Origin: Diadema setosum
Taxonomy: Eukaryota > Echinodermata > Echinoidea > Diadematoida > Diadematidae
Reading direction: 5' to 3'
DNA: 64,000 nt
Assembly (NCBI RefSeq): GCF_964275005.1
Contig: NC_092702.1
Location: 37,162,816-37,226,815 of the forward strand
The notes beneath the pieces are model-generated. The model was given only the letters and a program-made list of their open reading frames with translations, searched no databases and was not told the origin of the DNA. The position numbers and the translations under genes are program-made. Positions 35,995-49,900 of this stretch are shown one piece after another. Position 1 is the stretch's first letter; the number at the start of each line of letters is the position of its first letter.

Positions 35995-36460
35995 GGGCAT
36001 TAAGATAGAAAGTGATGAAAGAGTGCATGCTCACCACACGTGTCTTTAGTGACGCCACCAGTATGCATGGTATGCCTATGATACCGACATACATCTAAAA
36101 AATAGCTTTTGTACGATCAGTATAATAAAGCAAAACAATGTGATGTCATAGTTATTGTGTACTCCGTAATCATTATCTCAACCGTGTTGAAGTACTGGTT
36201 GATGACAGTGTATTGGAAGTTGTGGGGCCTATCGTTTGGACACTAATCTTAATTCATGAGATCTGAATTTTAAGTTGCAAAAACCCAGTCGATCTCCATG
36301 ACAGTTGGAGAAGTTACGGTTTTTACCATACTCTCCTTATATTCGCAACGAACATTACATTTCCTTGCTTCTGAGGTTTCAAATTGTCTAGAACTCTCAG
36401 CTATTCTATTCTCCAATACACTCTTCTTTATTTCTTTCCCTCCCAATTTGTAATGGGGTG

Positions 36461-36476
36461 GGGGGGGGGGGGGGTT
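36461..36476. repeat. Poly-G run
   Basis: Near-pure G tract in otherwise AT-rich DNA. Confidence 0.9.
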
Positions 36477-38288
36477 GGGACGACACAAGGGAGAAGAGGA
36501 AGGACCAAGGGTTCCGTCTTGCTGCTAGTCTTGACGGGGTCTATAAATCCTTTTCAATATCCTCCCCCTTCTCTCTTGGAATAACGAACCTTCGAAATAC
36601 TACACAAGGCTACCAGTTAGGGTGTCAGAATTGTAATGTTCCATGATTATACAATGCATCATGAAGACGGACGAATGATATTTACACTGCTCATGTAATT
36701 TTTTGGAAATACCACCCACTTTGGAAGCGTGTCATGGGTTTTACCAGAAAATATTTGTTGAAAGCGCGTACCGGTACATCTTTTTCTTTGGCTATAAAAT
36801 GTAAAAATTATCTATAACTACAAAAGAGTTTGATGATTTCGGATGTGATTACATGCAGTGTTAGGTAAAGAGAGAAAGTAATAACGCCACTTGATTACAA
36901 GGGTATTACCAGGAATAGCACAATCTATGGAAGGAGTTTTTTTTTTTTCTCTACCATTACTAAAATTGATAATTCTTGCGTCGAGTGGTTTTTGTTGCAA
37001 GTGACTGACAAACAGCCCTTCATCGACAAAAATGAACACTGCTTCAAATAATAGCCATGATAAAAATCATGGACATACATTACGCCAGATACACCCAAGT
37101 AGGTACTGTATGCCCATCATTGTTGTCGTTGTTTTTTTAATCATGGCTATTACTCAAACACTGAATAATTGGTACATATTATACAAATTTACTTTTAAAC
37201 AGATTTTAGTTTTTAAACATAATCATGGCACCACACAAATACTGTGAATCCACATCATCATCAATGAAGAGCAATTTTTCAATCACTTACTGTGTTCATG
37301 TGAATAACTATGAAGTTGCTCCCAAAATCTTCTTATTGGAAAGATAAGCCATGCATCCATTAGTGTTCATTCTACTGGCATTGGCTTTTCTTCATGGCAA
37401 TGAACGGATAAGAAGGATGTTTGCCGCTCATTACATTCAACTTCAAGTCGAAGTCAAAGGGACTTGGAGAAAATTCTTTGCCTTGTGTACAATGTACATA
37501 AATTTCGAATTACACAATAGAATTGACAGGTTTATATCAATCAGGGGGAAAATTTTTCTTCAGCTTGGCCAATTCTTTTGCCTTGAGCAAGATTCAGTTA
37601 GGCCAGGTTCACTACATGTACCAGTACAAGTACAGTACATTGTACTACATTTTCACTGCTGCTAATTGATCAACAATAGCAAGACAAATTTCTCAAGTCT
37701 GTACCTATGCAGAACATCAGGAATTGCTAACTTACTCAGTTATGATGAACAGGGATGCTTCTGGCTTCATGAATCCCTCACACATGGTCTGAAACCCCTC
37801 CTTCAACACTGTGTGGGTATGGTGTGTGCATACCTCAATTTTATGTATGTATGCCTATACATGTATATAGAAATAATGGCTAGGGCACTCCAACCCTTGC
37901 AGCAAAGTGAGAAACTCACATGGAATTTTATGAACTTAGATGTATGGAACCTTCATGATAAAAGTGAGATGTGATATGCTACACATCTTATTCCATTTTT
38001 TTTTTTGTTGTTGTTGTTCCCTTGTTTAAGGACGGTAAAGTATGTATGAGTGCATGTGTATTTTCTTGACACTGGAGAGATTTTAATATGGAAGATCATA
38101 ACTGTCACATCTCTATTATTTCAACACAGGTATGTTTTTTTTTTTTTTTTTTTAAATCAAATACCTTCATATTGATGAATGGAAGAGAGAGTACACAAAC
38201 AAAACGTAAAACATATTCATAAATTTTATTTAATACACATGTATTGGTTTTCTTCACTACAGTACATTGTATCAATCATGACCTTCTT

Positions 38289-38451
38289 CTGGGACCCGTT
38301 GCATAAAAGTTACTATTATGGTAACTTTACCATCCACTGGTAACATCTATGGAATTCTTGATTTCTATTGGCTGTTGAGTATTGTTGCCATGGTAGTTAC
38401 CATTGGATGGCAAAGTTGCCATAATTGCAACTTTTATGCAACGGGCCCCAG
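38289..38451. mobile_element. Foldback MITE, 163 bp
   Basis: The ends CTGGGACCCGTTGCATAAAA and, inverted from the right, CTGGGGCCCGTTGCATAAAA match over about 30 bases. The match extends inward as TTATGGTAACTTTACCATCC against its complement, so nearly the whole element folds on itself. No clear target duplication. Superfamily not assigned. Confidence 0.8.
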
Positions 38452-39365
38452 AACAATCAAGAGTGTGACATTCACTTCAGCATTCAGGAAGAAGTCATTT
38501 TGTGCACTAATTTCCAATAAATACAAGCATTTTCAGATGTGATTCCCTGCAACTATTTGTAATTTGACCATGCAGTGAATATAAAAAAATCTCACTGACT
38601 TCATTCATCAGCAACAAATATGTTGTCTTTTCTAACAATAAGTCTTAATCTCAGCCATAGAATCTTCTGAATTTCTGCTAAGGAAGATGTGATGATAAGA
38701 TTTTAAATATATAATGTATCTGACTCAACAATACCAATTTACCAACAAGTGTCATCACACAAAACATGTCACAGATGCCAATGTTTAGCATCATGTATGT
38801 GTAGCTAGGATTGAAAACAGAGGATGTACTCCATACATATTGTATTCCTCATTAAATCAACACTGGAACAAGCTGTGTCAAGCGGGACATGAGGCAGTAT
38901 CTATATATTCAGCAAACTCCTTTGAACCTTTTGAGAGTTGTGGATTCAGGACAACTTCTGGACAAAAGCATAGCAGTCACTTAGAGAGTCAGAGTACTTT
39001 ATCCCCCATCCCCACCCCCCCCCCCCAAAAAAAAAGAAAAGAAAAGAAAAAGAAGACAAGCATCATACAATCAAGTGCAAGTGCAAGTTTGAAAGTCAGG
39101 ACACAGATGATTGACTGATATTACAGTTAAAAGAAAGACTGGTCACTAACATTTGTCCAATCTTATGCACTGTTCATTACTTCAGCTACCCAATATTCAA
39201 ATCAAACTTCAATTGCTTTCTGGTGGCATTACTTAGATAAAATTTCATTTTTTTTAATGTTAACATAAGAGGCTGCAAGTCAAAGAACAGGTAACTAACA
39301 TTGTTACATGAAGAAATATATAAGCACTGGTAGATCAGATACCATGCAGCAGCAGGTGCCTTACC

Positions 39366-39390
39366 AAAAAAAAAAAAAAAAAAAAAAAAA
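39366..39390. repeat. Poly-A run
   Basis: 25 consecutive A on the plus strand, with no element attached that I could recognise. Confidence 0.9.
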
Positions 39391-39684
39391 CCCTCGAATT
39401 TGTGTTTGGCCATTTGTGTGAGGCTATTGCCTTGGAAAACTTCAATAACATAAAAAACAAAAAACAAAAACAAAACAACAAAACAAACAAAAGAAGAACT
39501 TTAAGTGATAGCTAAGAAACATTCATTACAGGGATTACTGCAATGATGCCAAGGCCTGCCTTTCTATTTTCTCCAAAGCTTGCCCCACATAGCAACGACT
39601 GTTGTAGGAATAACACAACCTTCAATATTTTCAAGACTGTTGTCCCACTCATAACTGTTATCTCTTTCTCCATGCATTGATGTA

Positions 39685-39690
39685 TTTATT
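39685..39690 (-). terminator. Candidate SLU7 poly(A) signal
   Basis: AATAAA on the minus strand about 1.07 kb past the SLU7 stop. It is the nearest canonical hexamer I found. A shorter 3' UTR using a variant signal is possible. Confidence 0.35.
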
Positions 39691-40765
39691 CTTACATGAC
39701 CTTAACATTTATCTGAAAGCATGTGGAAACATTTCATCTTCTCCACTAAATTTAAGAGTGGGTCCTGAAAAAAAAAAGACATATATGGTACTCGTAATCA
39801 GTATTCTGTAAAAAAACAAAAACAAAAAAACCGTTGATTGATCATCACAGATCCATAGCTCTTCTCTTCACACCAGGGTATTTTGATATGATGCATGTTG
39901 TCACTTTGGCTGAAAACATTCCTGCATGACAACAAGACCAACAAACAATCTCTCCCAGCTGATACTTTGTGAAGAATGGCAACACAATATGCCTAAACAC
40001 TGCCTCCTTTGCTATACTGGTCAATATACACCAAACATATATCTGAAAGGGTCATGCACAATACCTTATGATAATGCACCAACAGACTGTCAATATCTTC
40101 TTGGACCAAAGCCTTGTTACAAACTACTTGGTAGCTCTTAAGAGTTAGAATGAAATAGGAATCTCCACTCACTACCTTCATTAGAGATTGACAGTCTTGA
40201 ATGTTGTATGTGCATTTCAAGAATGGCTCGTTTGCACTTAGTACGACACAGGAGTTGGAATCTGTGCAAAGCTTGGAGAAAAGAACAAATAATTTCCTGT
40301 AAGTTTCTGACTGTCCAACCCTGGTGCAAAGTTTGCTTGTTTGGATCCTGGGTATTGTATGTACATCTCCAGTGCTCAGCTCAGAATCCCTGGAATGAAT
40401 TCTGTACAGCTTTATACACATAGAACATGCAGCTGAAGATTCTTGCTCGACTGGAGTTGACCACTGCCAATGAACATAAGCTTTGGTACACATATTTGCT
40501 GACTGGCAATTCTATAACATCTGACAACTGACTCTGTCTAACACTCTCTGCATCACCAGCTCAAGATGGCATTGACATTGTCTAGTGAGTCTGTGGTAAC
40601 CAGAGAGTTAAATGCTGTATCAGGAGACTTCAAACCTGCAGGTATTCAAAGTTTCACAGAAATGCACATGTCTGACATTTGCTGAATCCCAGAAATTCAC
40701 ATCTCTGACAGTCAATATTTCACAGAAATACACATGTCTCTGACAGTAGAGGGACATTCTTCCCA

Positions 40766-40957
40766 TCAATACTTGGTAAGGAAGGCAGCCATGGGGTCTT
40801 CCATACGTTGTCTCTTCATTCGGTAAGCCTCCATCTCTTCCTCTGTAGGTTCCTTCATAGAGTCATAGGCCTTTAAGCTGTTGTACGGTCTCTTCCTCTC
40901 ATCCATGGCTAAGAGTCGATCTGCCTCCCTCTCTGCCTCCTCCTGACGTTTCATGGC
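40766..40957 (-). CDS. SLU7: SLU7 coding exon 14 (C-terminus)
   Basis: Starts [20 protein letters not shown], includes the signature end block of the family and stops with TGA after FLTKY. The acceptor is CCAATCCAAG, with A instead of the usual C or T at -3, so it is a weak site. Confidence 0.95.
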   Translation of the reverse strand, partial: AMKRQEEAEREADRLLAMDERKRPYNSLKAYDSMKEPTEEEMEAYRMKRQRMEDPMAAFLTKY

Positions 40958-43900
40958 CTTGGATTGGAGAGGGAGCAAAATGAAGATGAAAGATTATAGT
41001 GCGAGGATAATTACAATGTCTTTCGTATATGAAACAAAGAGCATGAGATATGCAGTGCACTCCTGTTATAATGAACACAGTTACAACAAATTCTCATCAC
41101 AACGAAATCAAAATCCACCTTCAAGAATTATCATCTATAAATCTTTATACACTTTACTATTCGGCTATAAAAAAAACTTCTATATGATGAAAGAAAACCC
41201 CCATTCCCGTTATAATGGGAATGCACTGTACTATCGAACTATCATCATTACAGCAAGTCATGTACAAAGTTACAATCATTGAATTTATAATAATGTCATA
41301 AAAATATTACCAAACACTTTTCATATTAAATTCCATGTATAAATATGTTTTCAAAAAGAGCTCTACAAGACTCAATACCTCCATGATTTTTTTCTTCCTT
41401 ATTGCAGCCTCATCTTCCTCTTCTTCTTCACTGCTGTCACTGCTGGAGTCTGTAGAATCAGAATCATCTGAACTTTTGCCCCTCTTCTTCTTCTTTTTCT
41501 TCTCCTTCTCTCGTCGCTTCCTCCTCTCCTTCTCCTTCTGCTTCTTCTTTCTCCTTTTTTCCTTCTTTCTTTCCCTCTCGGCATCAAGTTTCTCTTTGTG
41601 TTGCTGCAAGATATAGCAAAAGAGAAATCATACATTGCAAAAAGGATTGTACGGGGTTTTCACTGTGCTTAACCAAATAATTGATAGCATTTAGCATGCA
41701 CTGATTCCCTTTCAGTTAAGTTGATGTAAGTTAAGTTTGATGCGGTGAGAAGAATACCTGTTTGCTTTGAAAATTGTTGTAAAAGCAAATGAAAATGGAT
41801 TTAGATAAAAGTAGCTCAGATTGTTGACTTCATTGATTTGTTTAGACCACTGAGAAGTTAGAGTAAGAGCCGCCAATTCTGTTTCATGGAATCTTGATGA
41901 TTTTGAAGATCATGAGCACACACTGGGTTGGTAAACACTGAAAACTTAAATTTCATTCAAGACAATAATTCATATACAATTTTTGGATATATGTACAGGA
42001 AGCAAATCAACTTCTCACTTGTTGATTTGGAAATTAAATAGTGATCCTGAAATGGCTGTTCACCACTCTGTTATCAATATAATGCATTTGTTTCTGAACA
42101 CACTCTTCAGCTTCTACACATTTCACATGAAAACACTCTAAATCATCTTTCTTTTCAAATGTAAACAGGACCCTAAACTCTGCCTGTGCTTGCCCTTACC
42201 GATATCCTAAAGCTTCGTACCTCCATAAGTGACTTGGTTGGTTCCTCCTCCTTCTCTCCTTCTTCTTGACCATTCTCCGCTGCCTCTGGAGGTAGGACCA
42301 CCACATCCTCTGCAGCAGCCAGCTTGCCTGCCTGACCAGTACAGTAGGACCCCCTGACTAGGGAGTGACAACACTTGTACCCCCACTGACCCTCCTTCCA
42401 GTATGACCCCCACACACTCTGTAAAAAGTGCAAACATCAGGTAAATAATTTTTCATCACCTCTACATCGTTGGTAAAGTACACAGAAATCAAGATATTTT
42501 AACCAGAAAATATAATTTGGTTTAAGCTAGCATTGTTGCTATTCAGGTGGCTTATCGAAGAAATGAACCACACCCAGTTGCTCATGTAAGGCCTCTCTTG
42601 CCTAATTTTCTCAAGTCTCTATTGAATGTGATACTGAAGGATTAAGGCCTTGTCCTTGTTGATGGTTTAACCCTAAAAGGGCCGGGGGGGGGGGGGGGGG
42701 GGGGGGGCAGAATCCGCCCCCCCCTCGACGTTTCGCGCTATAATTCTGTTACGCGAGAAGGCCTCGTCGCGAGGCTTCTTGACTTTGTTTGTTCAAGTCT
42801 CGCGCAACTTTTGAGACCAAATTTGCGACGTCCGCGCGTACTTTTGCGAAGCCACGCCCATTTTTGTAACGGAATGTCGCCCCAAAACGGGCACAATTTT
42901 GTGATTTTGTGTACATTTCCTATGGAAAACAGTGCTCTGTCATGAAAGTCATAAAAACCTGATTATTTTTACAATTAATCACTTTCATTGATTAGTTTTG
43001 TGCTAATTATGGTAGAAAAGTGGTCAGTGACAATTTCCAATGAAAAAACAAAGAAAAAACAAAAGTTGAAAAACAAAGAAATACATAAGAAATTCTGAAA
43101 ACAATAAAATACATAAGAATTGAAATGAATTTTGGAAGTTTTTGTGATGTACAATCGTTGAATATGCTGCAACAGATTTACAGACCAAAAATTAGACTCT
43201 CAATGCTTTTAATTAGGCTAAAATATGATCTTGAGCTTAATTTGCATAATTAATAAAATTAGAAATTGATTGTTTCAAAAAATCTTATGACACAATCTTG
43301 TAGATTATGACGCAGGTCTCACGCATGCAAAATTTCATCGCGATCGCGCCACCGATGGCCGAGATCTCGGGGGGGGGGGGGGGGGGGGGCAGAATCCATC
43401 CCCCCTCGGCCTGAGCATAGCCAAAAAAGCCCGGCCCCTTTAGGGTTAACACCTGTAATAAGCTTTGCACATACATGTACAGGCTGCCATGTACATTATG
43501 TATTCATGCCATATCAAAACGTGACCTAAATTTACTAACTGTAACAGCTTACGGAGAAAAAAAAAATAAAAATGCTCTTATAATCAGCTACATTGCTGTT
43601 CTCTTGCTACAAGAAAGATCAATTAAAAAGAGGTTGACCATAAACACAGATATTCAATACACTGCTTCAGCATCTCAGCGAGTAGAGCTCAAAATATAGA
43701 ACACAAACTTACTTGGTGGTTGTTGAGAAAGATATCCTCTTCATACTTGGATTTGACCTTGGCCTTTTCCTGACCCTTGATAACTGTACCATGTCTTGAA
43801 TATTCCACATAATCTTCCTGTGGATGTAGATGGATAAGAAATTATGTCATTGAATCAACACAGCATAACCACAGACACACATTACAGAGAGCATGTTCAC

Positions 43901-46900
43901 ATGACTTCCAGTGATGGTTAACTTTTTTGCAGTAACATTCTACTTACTACTTAGTTTCCCACAAACCTGAATCAACTTCAAGGTGTCTCTACAGGGATCC
44001 ATGAGCAGTGATTCTACAGTAAGCAAAACTTCACTTTCTGCATTCTTTAATTGCATAACCTGCACAAACTATAAGGTATCTACTTTGTTTGCACAGCTGG
44101 CAAAAAAGAAAAGAAAAAAAAAACGAGGCAAGTGCCAAATTGTGTCTCCTCCATCCGCGTAGAAGAAATGATTGTTTTTCTAACTCCCGGAAGTTCATTG
44201 ACCCGCCTATGACATTTGACCTTGTGGTGACCTTCAACTCCCCAAGGGACATTTACATCCAAGTTTGGTCACAAACGGACATAGGGATCAAAAGTTATGA
44301 GCTATAATTGAAACATGCCGTAAAAACTTAAAATTGGGCCCTAAAGTTCATTGACCTCTGCCTGTGACCTTTGACCTTGAGATGACCTTCATGTTTGGTA
44401 AAATGTGTAACTTTGTATAACCACTCTTCCCTCCAAAGTTTGATTGAAATTGAAGTCCTCAGTAGAGAGTTATTCAAGTTTTTGTAGCGTTACGGACGGA
44501 CAACGGACGGACGAGGGATGGACGATGGACGCCACAGGCGATCCCTTAGTCTCCCTACACCTCCAGTGGGCTCGACAAAAAAACAGCTGTGAATAAATAC
44601 TCTGTGCAATATAATAGCACTGCTCGTTTGCTGGTCTCAGTTGGTGGAGAATTCAAGGTCGGATATATGTAATTACACAAAGATCATGTAATTTCTCACT
44701 AAAAAATGTACAAGGGATCATTTGTGCTAGTCTTGTATGTATTTTTTTTTTTTTTTTTTTTTGCATTTTCTTGTGAGCTACATCCAGATCTGTCTGTACG
44801 AGGCTTGTACACATGATTTCATGTCTGTGAAAATATATGCTCACAGATACCTTCTCAGGTCCTGCCACCTGCAATACTGTTAAAGAAGATATTTTCGCGT
44901 GACCAAATTTTTGCGCTTGGTCGGGTAAGAAGAGTTTTGTGTGTTTCTAATTTTGCAGAATCAAGACATCAATTACTGGAACATATGGCACGCAAAAATA
45001 TTCGCGTGCTTTTATTTTCATACTATCTTTTCTGGTTGAGCAAAATGTGTGAAAATTTCAACACCGTGAAAATTTCCACTTTTACAGTAATCTACTGCCT
45101 CTTTTTCAATTCATTGCTTAAATCAGTAACATTGGCTTGTCATATACAATGAATATCATCACATTGCCTGGACTAGGTCAACATTGCAGGGAGCAGCAGG
45201 CATATTCCCTATTCAATAAGAAAGTTAACATTTCACCTACCGTCTGGGCAAGGAGTAGTTGCTTGGGAGGTGCCTCAAGATGTTCTGCCCCGCCGTACTG
45301 GATAAAATGAAACACAACACAAGAGCTCATTCAAATATATGTTTCCAATACTTGTACATGGACAGATTGATCAGAGCAAAACATTTAATTTTCTGTAAGC
45401 CATACATACTAAATACCATAAATACCAATTATCAGGATCACTTATGCTACACTCTACGCCAATCTAGGGAAAAAAAATATCCGACAATTTTCTACAGCCA
45501 ATGTACCGATACATTCCTATTAGTTCTTACCATCACAAAAAATGTTGGTAAAAATACTCAAGTACAAGGTATTTATACTCCTATGATATGTGAAAACAAA
45601 GAAACAATGAAATCTTAGACCATGATAACATTTTGACAATCTGTACATCATTTTTTCTACCATGTTGATCCATTGGCAATAACATATCAAATGCTCATTT
45701 TGAGTCTTTTTAGTCTTTTTGCCTTTGTTATTAAAGGTCCTGTTAACCTTTGGGAACAGTGGTTTAAAAAATGTTCAAGATATGACATTTAATGCATATG
45801 TGTAGGTCTGTTGTACCACAAAACACCCTATCATATACAAATTTTGCGATACAGCCTAAATATATGGAGATATCTGTATTTTTCTCATTAAACCGTAACT
45901 GTAGATGGTTTAGTCTGGAAGCATTTTTATAACTATTGTTCACATTTTGTATATTTAACAATACTTAACATCGGTTTTACCAATTCAGTTTTTTTACAGT
46001 GGTTGTTTCTATCCCTAACTCACATTTTAAAACTATTTTAAAGCACTAATGCTGGGTTTTTGTTTCATCTGCAAATGGTAAATTATGCCTTTAAGGGGTT
46101 AAGAACAGGAGACTACTGGTATTCTCAATCCATTTCAAAGCTTCTAAGCAACAGTTGGCACCTTCTCCAAGATGGTCTCCTTCTGACTCTTCTTAAAGTT
46201 CTCTTTCTTGCTACCAAACTCTTTGTGAAGAAGCTCCAGCTTGGTTGGCTCTGCCTGCAGATGAACATCCGTGCCTCGGTTGCTGGCATCCCAGGCAAAC
46301 ACTAAGAAGGGAAGGGGAAAGCTTGCAGTCAATACAGCATGTATGGACATTTAAAGGCATTTGGAAAAAAAAGCAAAAACCAACGACCGTATGTTTGGAA
46401 ATCATTTGAGTGTTAGCAGATTTATAAGACTAGCAAATCAATTTGGTTCTCTTTGAAAGGGATTTATGACAACTAGTGCATTAACTTCATTGTGAAATTG
46501 TAAGTCAGTTGACATAAATCCCATGTCTTTTTTCTAGAGGAAGTTTTTAGTTCATTGATACTAAAGACAGCATATGGAGAATTAGACAACCAAGTTAATT
46601 CTGGTAAAACTCAAATAAGAAGATAAATATGTAAAAAAATAACAGGTGATAAAAAAAAAAAAAAGATTCATGCTGACATATGAAAACCATTGCAAGATCT
46701 CATTTGAGCCCTTGCCCCTAGTAAAACTAAAAGCTAGAATGATGTTCCCACCACACTCACTTAATAGGGAAGCTTCTGCCCTCTCAGGCAACTCACTTTG
46801 TATAAAAGAATCAATTGTTCATGACCTTTGACAGTGAGGACTGCCTTTAACCCCTCTACAAGAAGGAATGAATCCTCATTCATGTATACATTGTACCAAA

Positions 46901-49900
46901 TCACTTTCTCATTATTGTTTAAGCTACATTTGCATCAATACTTCTCAAACCAACTACAACAGTACAAATCTGTATGTTACGATTAAGTTGTGGACAGAAA
47001 GTAAGATAAGGTTTGAGAATTTTTGACCTACGGCCTTCAAAAATCAAAATGAGTTCTGCGCCTCTTTCATGATGCATTTATAAGAATATAATGTGTATAA
47101 ACACTAGACTTACACTGTGCTTTGGCCATATTGACTGTATCTCCTCCAGCTCGGATGAAATTGTCTCCTGCATACTTCAGCCTAGAAATGACAAACAAAC
47201 ATGCAAGTTACATATTTTCTACTATGTGATAACTTTTGTTTAACATGACTACCATCTTTCTTTACCTATGCATCATACGGGAACTTGTAAATGCCATTTT
47301 CATCATGTGATTCTGTTGGAGTCTGTAATTTCATTCTTTATAGAGAATCATAGCTTATGCAGGGCTCAACACTAAATTTTTCTCTGGGGGAGTGTTCAAG
47401 CCACTAATATCTTTAGATGTCACATTTTGGTGGCCCAATATATACAGGAACCACATCAATCCATTCCGAATCCTCATTGCTCAAAAGTTTGCCACCAAAA
47501 TGTAACTTTTTCTTTGCAATTTGGTGGTCAGACATCAATATTTTGTGGCCATAGGCCTCTAGATCACTGCTAATGTAAACCCTGGCTTCAGGATACTTGA
47601 AGGAAGAAATACTGTTCAAAACAATAATTAGTTTGAAACAGTGGAGACATGTCTAATTTGGCTAAGACTTTCTTTGATGTGTAGTGTACATTACTTTGTC
47701 ACAAACTAATGTGCTGACAGGACTAAGTATGGAATGCCATAATGACATTGGTGCCACTCTACTCACTCATCTGGCTGAGCTCCTGTCTCCCTCAAGGGGT
47801 TTTCCCTCATTGATCTTGTCTTGGGATCGTAGTAGGCTGAATTCGGGTTCAAGTTGTACAGATACTGTAGTGCAAGGACAAAATAAGAACCAATAACCGA
47901 AATAAAACAAAAGAATTTTGCTACATTTGGTTAGCCCTCTGCAAAATATACTGCAAAACAAAGGATCAAATAAAACACTTGCCTTTTGACTGTCATAACT
48001 TTGATATCACTTCTTGTTCCTCTAGACTTTTTCACTCTTATATCCACTGGATTTATGGGGCTCAAATCAACTTCCTCTGCAAGGGCATTCTTATATTATA
48101 CAAATATAATTTTCCTTGAGAGTTTCAGGTTAAAATAGGCAGAGGCGACTCCAAAAGAACTGTTCACCGACGGGCTGTGCCCTTCAGTGAATAGCTCTTT
48201 TGGAGGCACCGAGGCCTTGAGTGTTAACAAGAAACATGAAAATTAGGCAAAGTATTTGTTTTATATTTTGAATAAAAAATTTAAATAAAAGAAGGGGAAA
48301 ATAGGGGAAAATGCGAGACGAGAAGTTGTGTGGTGGATGCGATCTTGTAAAAGGCCCTACGTAGGGCTACTGACCCTAACTGTAAGAAGCAGCACACGAT
48401 GTCAGAACTGCTTTGTGATGTTTTGTTTAAAAATGACACATTTCACAGAGTGATGGTACAAAGCTGTGCGCAATTTCAGAATTGCTTTGTGACATTGTTT
48501 TCAAATAGTACACTATTTTCAAAATGTTGCCATAGAAGTGATGTTAGTACTTTATGGAGTGTCAAACATGCCAACATTCTGACATAGCTGAAAATACCTA
48601 TTATGATATGAAACTCTTTCAACCAATCAGGGGATAAATTTTTGATCCAAAATATAATACATACTATCTTTTTCTAGCACTGGCAGCATAAGATCCTAAA
48701 ATAATAAAATGACGGAGGTAAACGTGTGCTTCCACGATTGGAAGAGTATTATGCCTTAAATACCACATATGATGATTGAATCATAGCATACCCACCTTTG
48801 CAGTGTCTTCACGAATGCGGAGATTTCTGACAGTAATTCTGCGCTTGCTATCAAAGTTAGTCCCAGGCATGTCAAACGAGTCTGCGTACTTGTCCTCATC
48901 AGCATCACTGTCTTCACTGTCATGATCCTACAGACAGAAAACAATTCAAATTCCTTATTTTCAGCATTTTTAGTGTTTTTAGTGGTGTTTCTATGACAAC
49001 GTCTATTCATCTCATGCTTCTTTTTTTTTGGGGGGGGGGGGGGAGGGGGGGGAGGGGGGGAGGGGGGAGGGGGTGTTTTCAGTAGAATATCCATGGACAG
49101 ATTTCACTGTTTGGTGATAAGAATCTGCAGAAAAAGAATCAAAGAATCAAAGAAAGGCATAATTACAGCAAAGTAAATGGCACGACACTAGAATGGAAAG
49201 AAAACCTACAGTTTATACTGTCTACAAAGATTCTTCAGTTTGTTGTTGTTTTTTTTTGGGGGGGGGGTGGGTGGGGGTGGGGAAACAAAATTTTAGCTTC
49301 ATCATTTTATCTTTACCCATGGGAAAGGCATGGATAGACAATGGTCCAACAAAGGAGAACTGTAGTATAGTATAGTATGGAACATCTTCTGCCTATTTAG
49401 GCAAGTGTACATAAGCTTCACAGTCTTGCACATACAAGATGTATGTGGAGCAAATGGAAGAGCAGTGTTTCTACATTAGTGTGTACCTTTGCTTTCTCCA
49501 TGTCTCCAGAAATCATTTCATCTTGCAATTTCTTGGCCTTGAGCTGTTTCTTAGCCTGTAAATAAAGAAATATTTAAGAAACATCAATGGTTATATCTCT
49601 CATGATTTATTCACACTCTAGCAAAATTTATCAACACTATGAATTAATGAGACAATACAGTAAAATCTTAAAAAGTAGAGCCACCATTTCTACTTTCAAG
49701 ACAAAAAGCTGTACAGGAATATGAATATTAAAAGAATACATTTTATCAAAGTACTTCATTACATAATTTCAATGTTTGTTTTTTTTTTTTTTTCACCACC
49801 TTGAATATGCTTTGGTGCAGAGAAAAATTAGACTATCCATACACTGTTCATAAAACCGTTGAGGACCGAGTATACCTGGGCAAGTGTCTATGGGAAATGC

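Larger units (their letters stand above)
23008..37000. other. Gene-poor stretch rich in repeats
   Basis: No exon chain with consistent phase was found. Contents listed separately: an AAG tract, a 29 bp minisatellite, a small hairpin, a hAT-like composite, G and C runs, a (TCTA)n array and a GC-rich inverted-repeat element. Scattered open frames of 60-120 codons mostly sit on low-complexity DNA or inside these elements. Confidence 0.5.
37001..39600. other. AT-rich stretch downstream of SLU7, no gene seen
   Basis: Holds two adjacent plus-strand open frames of about 100 codons without family resemblance or coding signals, a foldback MITE at 38.29-38.45 kb, T runs and a poly-A run at 39.37 kb. 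Best read as intergenic. Confidence 0.5.

Noticed and set aside
37351-37974. Two adjacent plus-strand open frames of about 100 codons
   Set aside because: No recognisable domain, no conserved signals, AT-rich codons; probably chance in intergenic DNA.
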